Shown: positions 14,063 through 14,512 of the stretch, piece by piece | Layout of the letters: every line of letters begins with the position of its first letter | Numbering within the stretch: position 1 is the first letter of the stretch | NCBI GenBank assembly: GCA_016292705.1 | Contig: JAEDHZ010000016.1 | Location: 1 to 14,512 of the forward strand | From: Clostridiaceae bacterium | GTDB taxonomy: Bacteria > Bacillota > Clostridia > Oscillospirales > Acutalibacteraceae | Direction of reading: 5' to 3' | DNA: 14,512 bases | Notes under the pieces: generated by a model | Told to the model about the DNA's origin: nothing | Database searches by the model: none | Seen by the model: the letters and a program-made list of their open reading frames with translations, nothing else | Translations under genes and position numbers: made by a program

Positions 14063-14512
14063 CTGATTTTTGCACCGTTCGGCATTCCGTCAACAAAAAC
14101 AACTCTGACATCATCCTCACCGCAGTCGGCGGCAAGAATCATTCCGCAGCTTTCAACTCCGCAAAGAACGGCAGGCTTGAGGTTGGAAACAACAACAACC
14201 TTTTTTCCGAGGAGGTCTTCTGCCTTATACCACTTTGCAATGCCCGAAGCAACGGTTCTCGGTGTTCCGGTTCCGTCGTCAAGGGTAAGCTGCAAAAGCT
14301 TCTTTGCACGCTTGACAGGTACGCAGTCGGTAATCTGGGCAACACGAAGATCAACCTTTGCAAAGTCGTCAATACCGATTTTTGCAACGCCCTCAATCTC
14401 CTCAATTGTTTTTTCCTTTTCGGCGGCTTCCTTTTGCTTTTCAGCAATTTCCGAAAGCATTTTTTCCGCATCAATTCTTGCGAAAAGCGGAGTCGGAGCT
14501 TTTACGGTTGTT
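14059..14512 (-). CDS. metG: Methionyl-tRNA synthetase, C-terminal part (5' end beyond window)
   Basis: MetG charges tRNA-Met. Only the last roughly 150 residues are in the window, with the frame open to the edge. They begin TTVKAPTPLFARIDAEK, matching the PLFPRID segment that ends the anticodon-binding domain. A Lys/Glu-rich linker follows, then the C-terminal tRNA-binding OB-fold (EMAP II/Arc1p-like): IGIDDFAKVDLRVAQI, KRAKKLLQLTLDDG, RTVASGIAKWY, GKKVVVVSNLKP and GMILAADCGEDD. Catalytic HIGH and KMSKS motifs would lie upstream, outside the window. A free-standing tRNA-binding protein (CsaA/YtpR type) is much less likely, given the PLFxRID segment and the following tatD. The stop overlaps the tatD start. 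Confidence 0.94.
   Translation of the reverse strand, partial: TTVKAPTPLFARIDAEKMLSEIAEKQKEAAEKEKTIEEIEGVAKIGIDDFAKVDLRVAQITDCVPVKRAKKLLQLTLDDGTGTPRTVASGIAKWYKAEDLLGKKVVVVSNLKPAVLCGVESCGMILAADCGEDDVRVVFVDGMPNGAKIR

Noticed and set aside
1..14512. CRISPR arrays, tRNA or rRNA genes, insertion sequences, phage genes, riboswitches
   Set aside because: No repeated arrays, cloverleaf-like segments, transposase or integrase motifs, or known aptamer patterns were seen. Nearly all of the window is coding and gaps do not exceed about 105 bases.

Overview
The window reads as an ordinary chromosomal housekeeping segment of a Gram-positive bacterium in the Bacillota, most likely class Clostridia (perhaps an Oscillospirales/Ruminococcaceae-type gut anaerobe; this placement is inference). 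The evidence is the gene set (HprK/P, WhiA, RapZ, a YmcA/YlbF-family protein, a MutS/MutL pair), clear Shine-Dalgarno sites with frequent GTG/TTG starts, and a consensus TTGAAA-17-TATAAT promoter. All eleven genes lie on the minus strand, so transcription runs from high to low coordinates. No tRNA, rRNA, CRISPR, transposon, phage gene or riboswitch was recognised.

Right end (about 14512-13229): the 3' end of metG (methionyl-tRNA synthetase, cut by the window edge) overlaps tatD by ATGA. tatD is followed by a GC-rich hairpin with a T-rich tail that looks like an intrinsic terminator. glgP (glycogen phosphorylase, 13177-10883) follows.

Middle and left (10863-1): a sigma-A-type promoter just after glgP opens an unbroken run of nine genes: hprK, a ROK glucokinase, murB, rapZ, whiA, miaB, a YmcA/RicA-like gene, mutS and mutL (cut by the left edge). 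Gaps are 12-78 bases, and whiA and miaB overlap by 8 bases. No intergenic space here looks like a clear terminator, although two hairpins flank the ymcA-like gene. The run joins two clusters that are separate in Bacillus subtilis: the hprK / yvcJ (rapZ)-yvcL (whiA) side and the ymcB (miaB)-ymcA-mutS-mutL side. yvcK, usually between rapZ and whiA, is absent here, and the gene after hprK is a glucokinase rather than lgt.

Functionally, glgP, hprK and the glucokinase concern glycogen and glucose entry and carbon-catabolite signalling. murB, rapZ and whiA link to cell-wall precursor supply and cell growth or division. miaB and the ymcA-like gene concern tRNA modification and RNA processing, mutS/mutL mismatch repair, and metG/tatD translation and nucleic-acid turnover. 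I found no convincing novel system. The points worth a second look are the missing yvcK, the cysteine-rich tail of the YmcA-like protein and the hairpins around its gene, and the architecture of the hprK promoter.
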